DNA of 64,000 nt. It comes from Bacteroidaceae bacterium (GTDB lineage: Bacteria; Bacteroidota; Bacteroidia; Bacteroidales; Bacteroidaceae). Location of the stretch: positions 1 to 64,000 of the forward strand of contig JAKSLR010000007.1 in the NCBI GenBank assembly GCA_024401095.1, written 5' to 3'. The notes under the pieces are model-generated. The model had not been told where the DNA came from. It saw only the letters and a program-made list of their open reading frames with translations, and did no database searches. A program made the translations under genes and the position numbers. Positions 21,058 to 30,745 of the stretch are shown piece by piece (within the stretch, counting starts at the first letter, position 1; each line of letters begins with the position of its first letter).

Positions 21058-21065
21058 TATCTTCG
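21058..21065 (+). promoter_or_regulatory. -7 box for the envelope operon
   Basis: TATCTTCG, a one-base variant of the consensus, 27 bases before the ATG at 21092. Confidence 0.5.
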
Positions 21066-21091
21066 CAGAGTTTTTGATAACTGATAAAAGA

Positions 21092-22330
21092 ATGAAGAAT
21101 GCTTTGACACTTTTCTTGATGTTTTTCTTGGGTATACAGGCGTATGCTCAAGATGCAAACGATGTGCTCATGAGAGTGGGTGGAAAAGCTGTCACAGTAG
21201 GTGATTTCATGTATGCTTATCAGAAAAATGGACAGGGAAATCAGGAAGGATTGGATAAGTTTCTGGAAGGATTCCAGAACAATAATCTGAAGATAGCCTA
21301 TGCAGAGAAGCTGGGACTGGATACGTTAGCTTCTGTCCGCCAGCAGATGAATTATCTTCAGAAGACCATGGAGGCAGGGCAAAACATATCTAATGCAGAA
21401 TCAGGTTTTGACGGGCTGCATGGTTTGTCACTTTACATTGGTCATTTACTTTTACCTCTTCCTCAGCATTCGCCAAACTATAATTATCAGTATGAACTGA
21501 AGGTACGCATGGATTCCATTTATAACCAAATTGTGTCTGGTGAGGATTTCATGGCCGTAATCAATGCCGTTTCTCCAAATACGAGAAATGAATACTGGAT
21601 TTCGAAGACTCATACCTTGCAGGAGGTAGAGAATCAGGCTTACCGCCTGAATGAAGGAGAAATGTCTAAACCCTTTCTGGATTATGACGGGTATCATCTG
21701 ATCAAGGTTCTCAAGAAGAGCGAACAGGCAGACATCAAGAATGATCAACCGGCATTTGTGACAGGGCAGGTGGATACCCATCTGTTGGCTGAGTACAGAA
21801 ACGGTCTCATACTGAATGAGCTATACAAGATCCATTCAAAAGAAGAAAAAGAAGCTACGGAACAAGAGCTTGCAGCTTTCTTTACTGCCATGCATGGAAA
21901 CTATGAATGGGACATCCCACGTTTTAAGGGTGCGCTTTATTTCTGCAAGGACAAAAAGACCCAGAAGGAATTGGTCAAGTTACTCAAGAAGGTTCCGATG
22001 AAAGATTGGGAGAGACTGGCAAAGAGCCAGAATTACACCAAGCTTTTCGAGAATGTGGAGATGGGGCCTGTCAAACTCTATATGTTAAGTCAGGATCCAT
22101 ATGTGGATGAGCTGGCATTCAAAGGTCCTAAACAGAAGTCAAGGGCAGATTTCCCAATTCATGGCGTCATGGGCAAGAAATTAAAGAAGAGCCCGGAAGA
22201 TTACACCGATGTCCGTGATCAGGTCTTGCAGGATTTTGAATTGGCCCAAGAGTTACAGTGGATGGAGAATATCAAGAAGGAAATTCCGATAGACGTTGAC
22301 ATGAAAGTCTTTAAGCGAATCAAGAAATAA
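21092..22330 (+). CDS. Secreted degenerate parvulin-type peptidyl-prolyl isomerase-like protein
   Basis: A 412-residue periplasmic protein. I start it at ATG 21092 because a typical signal peptide (MKNALTLFLMFFLGIQAYAQ) begins there; a further in-frame ATG upstream would spoil it. Residues ~100-200 resemble a parvulin/PpiC rotamase domain, including a final YDGYHLIKVLKK strand, but the active-site pattern is weak. It is directly upstream of a canonical SurA-like protein, so it is probably a paired periplasmic chaperone for outer-membrane proteins. Confidence 0.72.
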   Translation: MKNALTLFLMFFLGIQAYAQDANDVLMRVGGKAVTVGDFMYAYQKNGQGNQEGLDKFLEGFQNNNLKIAYAEKLGLDTLASVRQQMNYLQKTMEAGQNISNAESGFDGLHGLSLYIGHLLLPLPQHSPNYNYQYELKVRMDSIYNQIVSGEDFMAVINAVSPNTRNEYWISKTHTLQEVENQAYRLNEGEMSKPFLDYDGYHLIKVLKKSEQADIKNDQPAFVTGQVDTHLLAEYRNGLILNELYKIHSKEEKEATEQELAAFFTAMHGNYEWDIPRFKGALYFCKDKKTQKELVKLLKKVPMKDWERLAKSQNYTKLFENVEMGPVKLYMLSQDPYVDELAFKGPKQKSRADFPIHGVMGKKLKKSPEDYTDVRDQVLQDFELAQELQWMENIKKEIPIDVDMKVFKRIKK

Positions 22331-22347
22331 GAATAGAGAACAAATAT

Positions 22348-23730
22348 ATGAAGAAGAGCGTGATAAGTCGTTTAATGATGACATTTGTCTGCCTGTTTTT
22401 TATGCAGTCAATGGCATTTGCCCAGCAAGATAACAACGTGATTGATGAGGTTATCTGGGTAGTTGGTGATCAGGCCATATTGAAATCTGATGTTGAGGCG
22501 GAGCGTATCCGTGCCCAATATGAGGGAAGAAAATGGACAGGTGACCCTTATTGTGTCATTCCAGAGCAATTGGCTATTCAGAAACTGTATTTGCATCAGG
22601 CTGCCCTTGACAGTATAGAGGTAACCGACGGTGACGTGGCATCTCAGGTAGAGCAACAGATGAATTTCTATATTCAGCAGATTGGCTCAAAGGAAAAGAT
22701 GGAGGAGTATTTCAATAAGAACTCTACTCAGATCCGTGAGCAGATGCGCGAAACTCTGAAGGAACAGATGATGGTGCAGCAGATGCAGCAGAAACTTGTG
22801 GGTGATATTAAGCTGACTCCAGCTGATGTCCGTCGCTATTTCAAGGAAATCCCTCAGGACAGTCTTCCTTTTATTCCAACACAGGTTGAGGTACAGATTA
22901 TCACCCAGGAGCCAAAGATTGCTCAGGAGGAGATTGACCGCGTCAAGAAACAACTCCGTGAGTACACCGAGCAGGTGAATTCCGGCAAGACTCAGTTCTC
23001 TACGCTTGCTTTGTTGTATTCCGAAGATACAGCTTCTGCCCGTCAGGGTGGTGAATTGGGATTCATGGGCCGTGGTGAGCTGGTTACAGAATATGCTAAC
23101 GTTGCCTTTAACCTGACCGATCCTAAGAAAGTCTCAAAGATTGTAGAATCAGAATATGGCTTCCATATCATTCAGCTTATAGAGAAGCGTGGTGACCGTG
23201 TGAATTCTCGTCATATCTTGATGAAACCAAAGGTGTCAGAAGAGGCGTTGATTGAGAGTATCAACCGTTTGGATTCCGTTGCAAACGATATCCGTAATGG
23301 AAAGTTCCCTTTTGATGAAGCTGCTACTTATCTTTCAAGTGATAAGGAAACAAGAAGTAATCATGGCCTTCTTCCAAACAATAATCAGCAGAGTTCTTTG
23401 TTTGGTACCTCTCGCTTTGAGATGCAAGATCTTCCTCAGGAAGTAGCCAAGGTGGTGAATAAGATGCAAATTGGTGAGGTATCGGAGGCATTTACCATGG
23501 TAAATACAAAAGGAAAGGAAGTGGTTGCTGTAGTTAAGCTAAAGAACCGCATTGAGGGTCATAAGGCAACTATGACAGAAGACTATCAGCGTCTGAAGTC
23601 TATCGTTGTCAACAAACGTAGGGCAGAAAAACTGGATAATTGGATTAAGGAAAAGCAGAAGGCTACTTACATTCGTATTAATCCAGAATGGGTGAAATGT
23701 GATTTCCAGTATCCAGGTTGGATAAAGTAA
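22348..23730 (+). CDS. SurA-like periplasmic peptidyl-prolyl isomerase
   Basis: A 460-residue secreted chaperone-isomerase. A signal peptide (cleavage after AFAQ near residue 25) is followed by a SurA N-terminal domain (IDEVIWVVGDQAILKSDVE) and two parvulin domains, at about 175-275 (QGGELGFMGRGELV...YGFHIIQL) and 285-390 (RHILMKP...). SurA-type proteins carry unfolded outer-membrane proteins across the periplasm. It is 17 bases after the degenerate paralogue and 13 bases before the OstA-like gene. Confidence 0.9.
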   Translation: MKKSVISRLMMTFVCLFFMQSMAFAQQDNNVIDEVIWVVGDQAILKSDVEAERIRAQYEGRKWTGDPYCVIPEQLAIQKLYLHQAALDSIEVTDGDVASQVEQQMNFYIQQIGSKEKMEEYFNKNSTQIREQMRETLKEQMMVQQMQQKLVGDIKLTPADVRRYFKEIPQDSLPFIPTQVEVQIITQEPKIAQEEIDRVKKQLREYTEQVNSGKTQFSTLALLYSEDTASARQGGELGFMGRGELVTEYANVAFNLTDPKKVSKIVESEYGFHIIQLIEKRGDRVNSRHILMKPKVSEEALIESINRLDSVANDIRNGKFPFDEAATYLSSDKETRSNHGLLPNNNQQSSLFGTSRFEMQDLPQEVAKVVNKMQIGEVSEAFTMVNTKGKEVVAVVKLKNRIEGHKATMTEDYQRLKSIVVNKRRAEKLDNWIKEKQKATYIRINPEWVKCDFQYPGWIK

Positions 23731-23743
23731 TTCATATAAAAAG

Positions 23744-25495
23744 ATGAAAAATCAACGCTATCTGTTAATTTTTGCGCTGTTTCTGTGCGTGTTGAGTGTG
23801 GCAAATGCTTTGTCATACAGGACAGATACGTTAGATTATTTCCCAGATACAAAGGCAAAGCGTGATTCTATTATTTATCTGATTCATGCAGATCTGCTTA
23901 CTTATGATCAACTCAAGAATCCTGATGCCCAGATTCTGAAAAGAAAAGTGGTCTTTCGTCACAACAAGGCTTACATGTATTGTGACAGTGCATATTTCTA
24001 TCAGTCCAGTAATTCTTTTGAAGCTTTTGGTCATGTAAAAATGAAGCAGGGGGATACCTTAACCCTGACCAGTGATTATCTCTATTACGACGGAGATCAG
24101 GAATTAGCTATAGCCCGTGATAATGTGATACTTACTCATCGTAAGACAAAGCTTCATACCGATAGCTTGAACTACGACCGTATCTATGATTTAGGCTATT
24201 TTATGGAAGGTGGAACCTTGGAAGATGAAGACAATGTGCTGACATCAGATTGGGGCGAATATAGTCCTTCTACACACGAGGCACTTTTCAACTACAACGT
24301 GAAACTGGTGAATCCTAAGTTTACGCTGCTGACAGATACGTTACATTATAACACAGAGACAGACATTGCCCATTTTACTGGTCCGTCAAATGTGGATAGT
24401 GATAACAATCACATCTATTCTGAATCGGGTTATTACAATACCAAGACGGAGGATGCAAACTTGCTGAGCCGTAGTGTTCTTGTCAACCCTGAGCGAAGGC
24501 TGGTTGGTGATAGCGTGATTTATAACAAGATGACCGGTGTGGGTGAAGGTTATGGAAATGTGGTTATCACGAACTTAAAGGACAAGAACATGCTGGTAGG
24601 TGATTATTGTTATTACAATGACAGCATCGGTTCTGCCCTTGCCACAGGAAGGGCTGTAGCCAAGGATTATTCCCGCAACGGGTCAGATACCTTGTTCCTG
24701 CATGCCGACACATTGAGAATGTATACCTACAAGCTTGATATGGATTCTATAAGACAAACTAAGGATACGCTTAAGCTTGCAGCCGATTCTGTGGTTCTGG
24801 CTACTACTGACAAGCAGGCAGAAAAATCAGATTCTGTATACAGAAAGATACATGCATACCGTAAGGCTAGAATCTACCGTACAGACATTCAGGCTGTTTC
24901 TGATTCAATTGTTTATAATCAGTTAGATTCTTGCCTGACTTTGTATTTCATGCCTGTTGTATGGAATGAAAATATGCAGTTGACCGGTGAGAAGATTATT
25001 GTTCATCAGAACGATAGTACCATTAGAATGGCTCATGTCGAAAATCAGGCCTTATCTGTGGAACAAATAGATTCTATACATTTTAACCAGATAGCAGGAA
25101 AGGAGATGAAGTCTCATTTTGATGATGAAGGAAATCTTTATCGTACCGATGTGACGGGAAATGTGGAGTTTGTCTACTATCCGATGGAGAAAGACAGTAC
25201 GTTGACCATGATGCACACAGGACAGGATTCTGAAATGAAGTTCTATCTTAAAGAGAAGAAGCTTCAGAAGATCTGGGGAGGCTCTGGGTTTACGGCAACC
25301 GGTTATCCGGTAGAAATGATACCTGCAGGAAAGTCGGAGTTAAAAGGTTTCCTGTGGTTAGATTACCTGCGTCCGAAGAGTAAAGATGACATCTTTGAGT
25401 GGGTAGAGAGAAATGCCAGTGATGTGGTGAAGGAAGCACCAAAACGTGAGACACCATTGGTGGATTTAAATAAGTTGAAATCAAAGAAGAAATAG
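23744..25495 (+). CDS. OstA-like protein (LptA/LptD beta-jellyroll)
   Basis: A 583-residue secreted protein with a signal peptide ending near residue 22. The rest consists of repeated beta-jellyroll units with TLTLTSDYLYYDGD-like strands and Asp-Ser-Leu turns, the OstA fold that builds the lipopolysaccharide bridge in LptA and the N-terminus of LptD. No LptD barrel follows. Bacteroidales carry this OstA-like gene in the same place next to SurA-type genes and mutL. Likely periplasmic lipopolysaccharide transport, inferred from fold and context. Confidence 0.85.
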   Translation: MKNQRYLLIFALFLCVLSVANALSYRTDTLDYFPDTKAKRDSIIYLIHADLLTYDQLKNPDAQILKRKVVFRHNKAYMYCDSAYFYQSSNSFEAFGHVKMKQGDTLTLTSDYLYYDGDQELAIARDNVILTHRKTKLHTDSLNYDRIYDLGYFMEGGTLEDEDNVLTSDWGEYSPSTHEALFNYNVKLVNPKFTLLTDTLHYNTETDIAHFTGPSNVDSDNNHIYSESGYYNTKTEDANLLSRSVLVNPERRLVGDSVIYNKMTGVGEGYGNVVITNLKDKNMLVGDYCYYNDSIGSALATGRAVAKDYSRNGSDTLFLHADTLRMYTYKLDMDSIRQTKDTLKLAADSVVLATTDKQAEKSDSVYRKIHAYRKARIYRTDIQAVSDSIVYNQLDSCLTLYFMPVVWNENMQLTGEKIIVHQNDSTIRMAHVENQALSVEQIDSIHFNQIAGKEMKSHFDDEGNLYRTDVTGNVEFVYYPMEKDSTLTMMHTGQDSEMKFYLKEKKLQKIWGGSGFTATGYPVEMIPAGKSELKGFLWLDYLRPKSKDDIFEWVERNASDVVKEAPKRETPLVDLNKLKSKKK

Positions 25496-25497
25496 CC

Positions 25498-25815
25498 ATG
25501 GGAATGTTTTCTACTAGAGAGCCTCGACGCTATCATCATGAGTATATTTATTACAATCCTAGAAAGGAAAAACTCAGAAAGATAGAGGAGAATGCGAGGC
25601 GAGAGTTAGGTCTCTTGACTGATGAAGAAGAGAAGAAAAGGGCCGAAGAGACTCGTAATGAGCGTATCCATGATGCTATTATGAATGGAACAAAGCATTT
25701 GAAACGCCGGGAAGAGCGTGGGGGAGACTCCATCTCATACAAGTGGCTGTTTGTGCTGATCTTTATCCTTTTGTTTGTTCTTCATTATTTATATACAGGA
25801 AGTTTCCGTTTCTAA
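25498..25815 (+). CDS. Small membrane protein with a C-terminal anchor
   Basis: A 105-residue protein I cannot assign. The first ~80 residues are highly charged (Arg, Glu, Lys) and helical, starting MGMFSTREPRRYHHEYIYYN, and one hydrophobic helix (WLFVLIFILLFVLHYLY) follows near the C-terminus, so it is probably tail-anchored with a cytosolic domain. It sits 2 bases after the OstA-like gene and 3 bases before mutL, in the same operon. Confidence 0.7.
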   Translation: MGMFSTREPRRYHHEYIYYNPRKEKLRKIEENARRELGLLTDEEEKKRAEETRNERIHDAIMNGTKHLKRREERGGDSISYKWLFVLIFILLFVLHYLYTGSFRF

Positions 25816-25818
25816 TTC

Positions 25819-27654
25819 ATGGCAGATATTGTACGTTTGTTGCCCGATCATGTTGCAAATCAGATTGCAGCAGGAGAGGTTATTCAGCGTCCAGCTTCCG
25901 TTGTGAAGGAGCTGGTAGAGAATGCATTGGATGCTGGGGCTACCCATATCGATGTGTTGATAACAGATGCAGGAAAGACGTGTATTCAGGTGATAGACAA
26001 TGGTAAAGGTATGTCGGCCATCGATGCTCGCATGTCTTTTGAACGTCACGCTACGTCAAAGATTAAAGATGCATCTGATTTGTTTAATCTTCATACCATG
26101 GGATTCCGTGGTGAGGCTTTGGCTTCCATTGCAGCAGTCGCTCAGGTAGAACTAAAGACTCGACAGGCAGGTGATGAATTAGGTGTCTTGCTGACAATAG
26201 AAGGCTCTAAACACACAGGACAAGAGCCCGTTATGTGCGCAGTTGGAAGTAATTTCCAGGTCAAGAACTTATTCTATAATGTGCCTGCACGTAGAAAGTT
26301 CTTGAAATCCAATACCACAGAGTTAGGAAATATCCTTACAGAATTTGAACGTATAGCGCTGGTACATCCAGAAGTGGGATTCACATTTCATCACAACGGT
26401 GTTGAGACCCACAATCTGTCAAAAGCAAATCTTCGTCAGCGAATTTGCGATGTGTTTGGCCACAAGATGAACCAGCAATTACTTTCCATGGAAGTTGAGA
26501 CGGCTTTTGCCAAGATTTCTGGTTATGTGGGAAAGCCTGAAACATCCCGTAAAAAGAGTGCTCAGCAGTTTTTCTTCGTGAATGGAAGATACATGAAACA
26601 CCCTTATTTTCACAGGGCAGTCATGGAGGCATATGAACACCTCATTCCAGAAGGAGAACAGGTGAATTATTTTATTTATTTCGAAGTGAATCCACAGGAA
26701 ATAGACGTCAATATTCACCCGACAAAAACTGAGATAAAGTTTGAGAATGATGCCAGTATCTGGCCTATTTTAATGGCTGCAGTAAAGGAAAGCCTAGGAA
26801 AGTTCAATGCTGTGCCTACCATAGATTTTGATACCGTTGATAAACCAGACATACCTGTTTTCCAAGGAACCTCTGTCAGCATGCCCGAGGTGCGCTTCAA
26901 TCCTTCGTTCAATCCTTTTGAACAGGAAAAACCTCTGTATAAGGAGAAAGAGCAGACAAATCTGAATCAATGGGAAAGTCTTTACGCGCATGCTAAAAAA
27001 TATCAGGAGCCATCTTCTTCCCGTTCTTCTAACAGCTTGTTCTCTCAGGAGAATATGCCAGAGGTGGAAGTGCCAGAGGTTGCTGCTCCGATGTCTGAAA
27101 AGACGTGCATCCAGCATAAAGGACGGTTCATTGTTACCAGTGTTAAGTCTGGTCTTATGATTATCGATCAACATCGTGCGCATATACGTATTCTTTATGA
27201 TAATTATCGCAATCAGTTGAGACAACACACTGGTTTATCACAAGGAATTCTGTTCCCGGAAGTGGTTCAGTTCTCTCCTACAGAGAATACTGTTGTTGAG
27301 CAGCATCTGGAAGATTTTACAAGTTTGGGCTTTGACCTATCTAGCCTTGGAGGGGGTAGCTACTCCGTAAATGGCATCCCTTCTGGTGCGGAAGGAGTAG
27401 ATGTAAATGCCCTTTTGCACGAAATGGTAGAAACTTCTTTTTCTACAAGCATCAAACCTGGTGAAGAGTTGCATCATCAAATGGCACTTTCTCTGGCACA
27501 ATACGCTGCAATTCCAGTGGGACAAGTCCTGTCTCAAAAGGAAATGGAGGACTTGATAGGTCGCCTTCTTGCATTGCCTACTCCAAATTATACTCCTGAT
27601 GGAAAACCGGTACTGAAAGTTCTTTCTGAAGAAGAAACAGATAAAATGTTTTAG
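25819..27654 (+). CDS. mutL: DNA mismatch repair protein MutL
   Basis: A 611-residue GHKL ATPase that couples MutS recognition to strand incision or unwinding. The GHKL motifs are [11 protein letters not shown] (motif I Glu/Asn), DNGKGM (motif II) and [13 protein letters not shown] (motif III). A linker from about 330 to 430 is poorly ordered, and the C-terminal dimerisation domain contains a QHRAHIRI segment. The endonuclease motif DQHAxxER is replaced by DQHRAHIRI. It ends the envelope operon. Confidence 0.95.
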   Translation: MADIVRLLPDHVANQIAAGEVIQRPASVVKELVENALDAGATHIDVLITDAGKTCIQVIDNGKGMSAIDARMSFERHATSKIKDASDLFNLHTMGFRGEALASIAAVAQVELKTRQAGDELGVLLTIEGSKHTGQEPVMCAVGSNFQVKNLFYNVPARRKFLKSNTTELGNILTEFERIALVHPEVGFTFHHNGVETHNLSKANLRQRICDVFGHKMNQQLLSMEVETAFAKISGYVGKPETSRKKSAQQFFFVNGRYMKHPYFHRAVMEAYEHLIPEGEQVNYFIYFEVNPQEIDVNIHPTKTEIKFENDASIWPILMAAVKESLGKFNAVPTIDFDTVDKPDIPVFQGTSVSMPEVRFNPSFNPFEQEKPLYKEKEQTNLNQWESLYAHAKKYQEPSSSRSSNSLFSQENMPEVEVPEVAAPMSEKTCIQHKGRFIVTSVKSGLMIIDQHRAHIRILYDNYRNQLRQHTGLSQGILFPEVVQFSPTENTVVEQHLEDFTSLGFDLSSLGGGSYSVNGIPSGAEGVDVNALLHEMVETSFSTSIKPGEELHHQMALSLAQYAAIPVGQVLSQKEMEDLIGRLLALPTPNYTPDGKPVLKVLSEEETDKMF

Positions 27655-27703
27655 AAAAGTGTATTTTTTTGAAGATAAAATTTGGAGATAAAGAATTTTG
27701 TCG

Positions 27704-27711
27704 TATCTTTG
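27704..27711 (+). promoter_or_regulatory. Promoter of tRNA-Val
   Basis: TTTG at 27681-27684, then 19 bases, then TATCTTTG: an exact TTTG-N19-TAnnTTTG Bacteroidota promoter, 30 bases ahead of the tRNA. Confidence 0.85.
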
Positions 27712-27741
27712 CACCCGCAATCGAGAAATAAAAATTCTCAA

Positions 27742-27816
27742 GGGCGTTTAGCTCAGCTGGTTCAGAGCATCTGCCTTACAAGCAGAGGGTCGGCGGTTCG
27801 AATCCGTCAACGCCCA
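27742..27816 (+). tRNA. tRNA-Val (anticodon TAC)
   Basis: A 75-base cloverleaf. The acceptor stem pairs GGGCGTT (27742-27748) with AACGCCC (27809-27815), with A73 as discriminator; CCA is not encoded. The anticodon stem TCTGC/GCAGA encloses loop CTTACAA with anticodon TAC at 27777-27779. The T-loop GGTTCGAATCC is standard. Confidence 0.97.
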
Positions 27817-27818
27817 CG

Positions 27819-27847
27819 AAGGAGTTCATTTTGAGCTCCTTTTTTTA
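27819..27847 (+). terminator. Terminator after tRNA-Val
   Basis: AAGGAG (27819-27824) pairs with CTCCTT (27836-27841), followed by a run of T. Confidence 0.8.
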
Positions 27848-27901
27848 TGTCCTTTTTTTACTTTTTACTACGTAAAACCTTGCCGTGTCAGTAAAATGAT
27901 G

Positions 27902-27909
27902 TAACTTTG
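27902..27909 (+). promoter_or_regulatory. Promoter of purB
   Basis: CTTG ending at 27882, 19-base spacer, then TAACTTTG; 24 bases before the purB ATG. Confidence 0.75.
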
Positions 27910-27932
27910 CACAAAATTTATAGAAACAGAAT

Positions 27933-29279
27933 ATGGAATTGAATTTACTTACGGCAATATCTCCAATTGATGGCCGTTACAGAGGAAAGACAGACAAGCT
28001 GGCATCTTATTTTTCAGAGTTTGCATTAATCCGTTACAGAGTTCAGGTAGAGATTGAGTATTTTATTACACTTTGTGAATTGCCTCTTCCACAGTTAGAG
28101 GCTTTTAATAGTGAATTGTTCCCACGTCTTCGTGAGATATATAAGAATTTTTCTGTAGAAGACGCTCAGCGTGTCAAGGATATCGAGAAGGTTACAAATC
28201 ACGATGTAAAGGCTGTAGAGTACTTCATCAAGGAGGAATTCGATAAGATTGGCGGTTTGGAAGAATTTAAGGAATTCATCCATTTTGGTCTTACTTCTCA
28301 GGATATCAACAATACTTCTATTCCATTGTCTATCAAGGAGGCTTTGAACGAAGTTTATTATCCACAAATTCAGCAGCTCATTGATCAGCTGAAGGCTTTT
28401 GCTGAGGAGTGGAAGAATATTCCTATGTTGGCTAAGACTCATGGACAGCCTGCATCTCCAACAAGACTGGGCAAGGAGATCATGGTTTTCGCATATCGTC
28501 TGGAGCGTCAGTTGGAAACATTGAAAGCAGTTCCTGTAACTGCAAAGTTTGGTGGTGCTACAGGTAATTACAATGCTCATCATGTAGCTTATCCTGCTTA
28601 TGACTGGAAGGCATTTGGTAGCCGTTTCGTAAGTGAGAAGCTGGGCTTGGAGCGTGAACAGTATACTACTCAGATATCAAATTACGATTTCTTGGGTGCA
28701 ATCTTCGATAACCTGAAGCGCATCAACACTATCATGATTGATATGAACCGCGACTTCTGGCAGTATATCTCTATGGAGTATTTCAAGCAGAAGATTAAGG
28801 CTGGTGAGGTAGGTTCTAGTGCTATGCCTCATAAGGTAAATCCTATTGATTATGAAAATGCAGAAGGAAACCTGGGTATTGCAAATGCTATTCTTGAGCA
28901 TTTGAGCAGCAAGTTGCCAGTCAGCCGTTTGCAGCGTGACCTGACAGATTCTACCGTATTGCGTAACGTAGGTGTGCCAATGGGTCACATTATCATTGCT
29001 ATCCAGAGTACTTTGAAGGGATTCGGAAAGCTGCTCTTGAACGAGGCTGCTATCTGTCGTGATTTGGATAATTGCTGGAGTGTTGTAGCAGAAGCTATTC
29101 AGACTATCCTTCGCCGTGAGGCATATCCACATCCTTATGAAGCATTGAAGGCATTGACCCGTACAAATGCAGGAATTAATGAAGAAACTATCAAAAATTT
29201 CATAGAGACACTGGAAGTATCAGAAAGTGTGAAGGAAGAACTCCGTGCCATCACACCACATTCTTACACTGGACTTTAA
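27933..29279 (+). CDS. purB: Adenylosuccinate lyase
   Basis: A 448-residue homotetrameric lyase that splits adenylosuccinate and SAICAR in purine synthesis. The superfamily signature is SSAMPHKVNPIDYENAEG near residue 290; the catalytic His region KTHGQPASPT is near 170 and HFGLTSQDINNT near 115. Length fits the E. coli-type PurB. Alone between two terminators or promoters. Confidence 0.97.
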   Translation: MELNLLTAISPIDGRYRGKTDKLASYFSEFALIRYRVQVEIEYFITLCELPLPQLEAFNSELFPRLREIYKNFSVEDAQRVKDIEKVTNHDVKAVEYFIKEEFDKIGGLEEFKEFIHFGLTSQDINNTSIPLSIKEALNEVYYPQIQQLIDQLKAFAEEWKNIPMLAKTHGQPASPTRLGKEIMVFAYRLERQLETLKAVPVTAKFGGATGNYNAHHVAYPAYDWKAFGSRFVSEKLGLEREQYTTQISNYDFLGAIFDNLKRINTIMIDMNRDFWQYISMEYFKQKIKAGEVGSSAMPHKVNPIDYENAEGNLGIANAILEHLSSKLPVSRLQRDLTDSTVLRNVGVPMGHIIIAIQSTLKGFGKLLLNEAAICRDLDNCWSVVAEAIQTILRREAYPHPYEALKALTRTNAGINEETIKNFIETLEVSESVKEELRAITPHSYTGL

Positions 29280-29355
29280 AATTCAATTCAAATCATATAA
29301 AAAAGAAAAGGCCGTGAGGTCTGCAAATTATTAATTAATAAATTTTATTAAACTC

Positions 29356-30723
29356 ATGAGTACAGAAAATGAGAACTGGGAAAGTTCTAATGTAGAAAAC
29401 ACAGAAAACGAAGGTACAAAGGCTTACTCTCGCGAAAACAGAAGTTACAATGGTGGCGGTTATGGTGACAGACGTTCAAGTGGTCGTCCTCGTCAGCGTA
29501 TAAATTCAAACCGCGCATATAGTTCAAACGGTTCACAGAACCGTGCATTCCGACCAAGTGGATATAATTCAGAGAACAGCGATGATCAGCCTCGTGAATA
29601 TCGTCCACGTTACAACAACGAGGGAGGTTTCCGTCCACAGGGATTTGGAGGCCAGCAGCGTGAAGGTGGCTATCAGCGTCAAGGCGGTTACCAGCGCCAG
29701 GGTGGTTACAATCGTCCTCAACAGGGCGGTTACCAGCGTCAAGGTGGTTATGGCCGTCCTCAGCAGGGTGGTTATCAGTCACGTGAGGGAGGCTATCAGC
29801 AGCGCGAAGGCGGTTACCAGCAGCGTGAAGGTGGCTATCAGCGTCAGGGCGGTTACCAGCGCCAGGGTGGTTATGGCCGTCCTCAGCAGGGTGGTTTCAA
29901 CCGTGGCGGTTATCAGCAGCGTCCACGTACTGCCGATTATAATCCAAATGCTAAATACAGCAGAAAGAAGCAGCTGGAATACCATGATGCTCTCTTGGAT
30001 CCAGATGCACCAATCCGTCTGAACAAGTACCTGGCGAATGCAGGAATCTGTTCACGTCGTGAAGCTGATGAATTCATCACTGCAGGTGTAGTTTCTGTAA
30101 ATGGAGAAATTGTAACAGAATTGGGAACAAAGGTTACTCCTACTGATGAGGTTCGATTCCACGATCAGCCTGTAAAGATGGAGCACAAAGTATATGTTTT
30201 GTTGAACAAGCCAAAGGGTTATGTAACTACAACCGATGATCCTCAGGAGCGCAAGACTGTCATGATGCTGGTGCAGAATGCATGTAAGGAGCGCATCTTC
30301 CCTGTAGGTCGTCTGGACCGTAATACGACTGGTGTCCTGTTGTTCACTAACGATGGTGACCTGACCAGTAAGCTTACTCACCCTAAGTTCATGAAGAAGA
30401 AAATCTATCACGTACATCTGGATAAGAACGTTGCACACAGTGACCTGGAGCAGATTGCAGCAGGTATTACTTTGGAAGACGGAGAAATCCACGCTGATGC
30501 AATTTCTTACGCTAGCGAGACAGACAAGTCTCAGGTAGGTATTGAAATCCATAGCGGAAAGAACCGTATCGTACGTCGTATTTTCGAACATTTAGGCTAC
30601 AAAGTAATCAAGTTGGACCGTGTACTGTTCGCTGGTTTGACCAAGAAGAACCTTCGTCGTGGCGAATGGCGTTTCTTGACAGAAACAGAAGTGAACATGC
30701 TTCGCATGGGTGCATTCGAGTAA
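29356..30723 (+). CDS. rluB: RluB-type 23S rRNA pseudouridine synthase with repetitive N-terminal tail
   Basis: A 455-residue protein. Residues ~215-450 are a standard RsuA/RluB enzyme: an S4 RNA-binding domain ([22 protein letters not shown]) and the catalytic core with the active Asp in [19 protein letters not shown], converting a uridine in 23S rRNA to pseudouridine. The first ~210 residues are low-complexity, Gly/Gln/Arg/Tyr-rich, with about a dozen units of the type [14 protein letters not shown] and GGYQQRE between 29660 and 29930. This RGG/YG-like tail resembles RNA-binding disordered regions. Seven bases after the stop lies the asnS leader. Confidence 0.9.
   Translation: MSTENENWESSNVENTENEGTKAYSRENRSYNGGGYGDRRSSGRPRQRINSNRAYSSNGSQNRAFRPSGYNSENSDDQPREYRPRYNNEGGFRPQGFGGQQREGGYQRQGGYQRQGGYNRPQQGGYQRQGGYGRPQQGGYQSREGGYQQREGGYQQREGGYQRQGGYQRQGGYGRPQQGGFNRGGYQQRPRTADYNPNAKYSRKKQLEYHDALLDPDAPIRLNKYLANAGICSRREADEFITAGVVSVNGEIVTELGTKVTPTDEVRFHDQPVKMEHKVYVLLNKPKGYVTTTDDPQERKTVMMLVQNACKERIFPVGRLDRNTTGVLLFTNDGDLTSKLTHPKFMKKKIYHVHLDKNVAHSDLEQIAAGITLEDGEIHADAISYASETDKSQVGIEIHSGKNRIVRRIFEHLGYKVIKLDRVLFAGLTKKNLRRGEWRFLTETEVNMLRMGAFE
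29660..29930 (+). repeat. In-frame tandem repeats encoding GGYxxQ units
   Basis: Degenerate 18-24-base repeats (for example GGCGGTTACCAGCGCCAG) in the N-terminal half of rluB. They are in frame and encode Gly-Gly-Tyr followed by Gln/Arg-rich spacers, so copy number can change without breaking the gene. Confidence 0.85.
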
Positions 30724-30745
30724 TAGTAAAAAAACGAGAGATAAA

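Noticed and set aside
29660..29930. Regular repeats that could suggest a CRISPR array
   Set aside because: The repeats are contiguous, in frame and encode GGYQRQ-like units in rluB; no unique spacers and no cas genes.
29543..30022. 159-codon open frame in another frame over the rluB repeats
   Set aside because: Created by the repeat composition; the rluB frame explains the DNA and has the conserved synthase domain.
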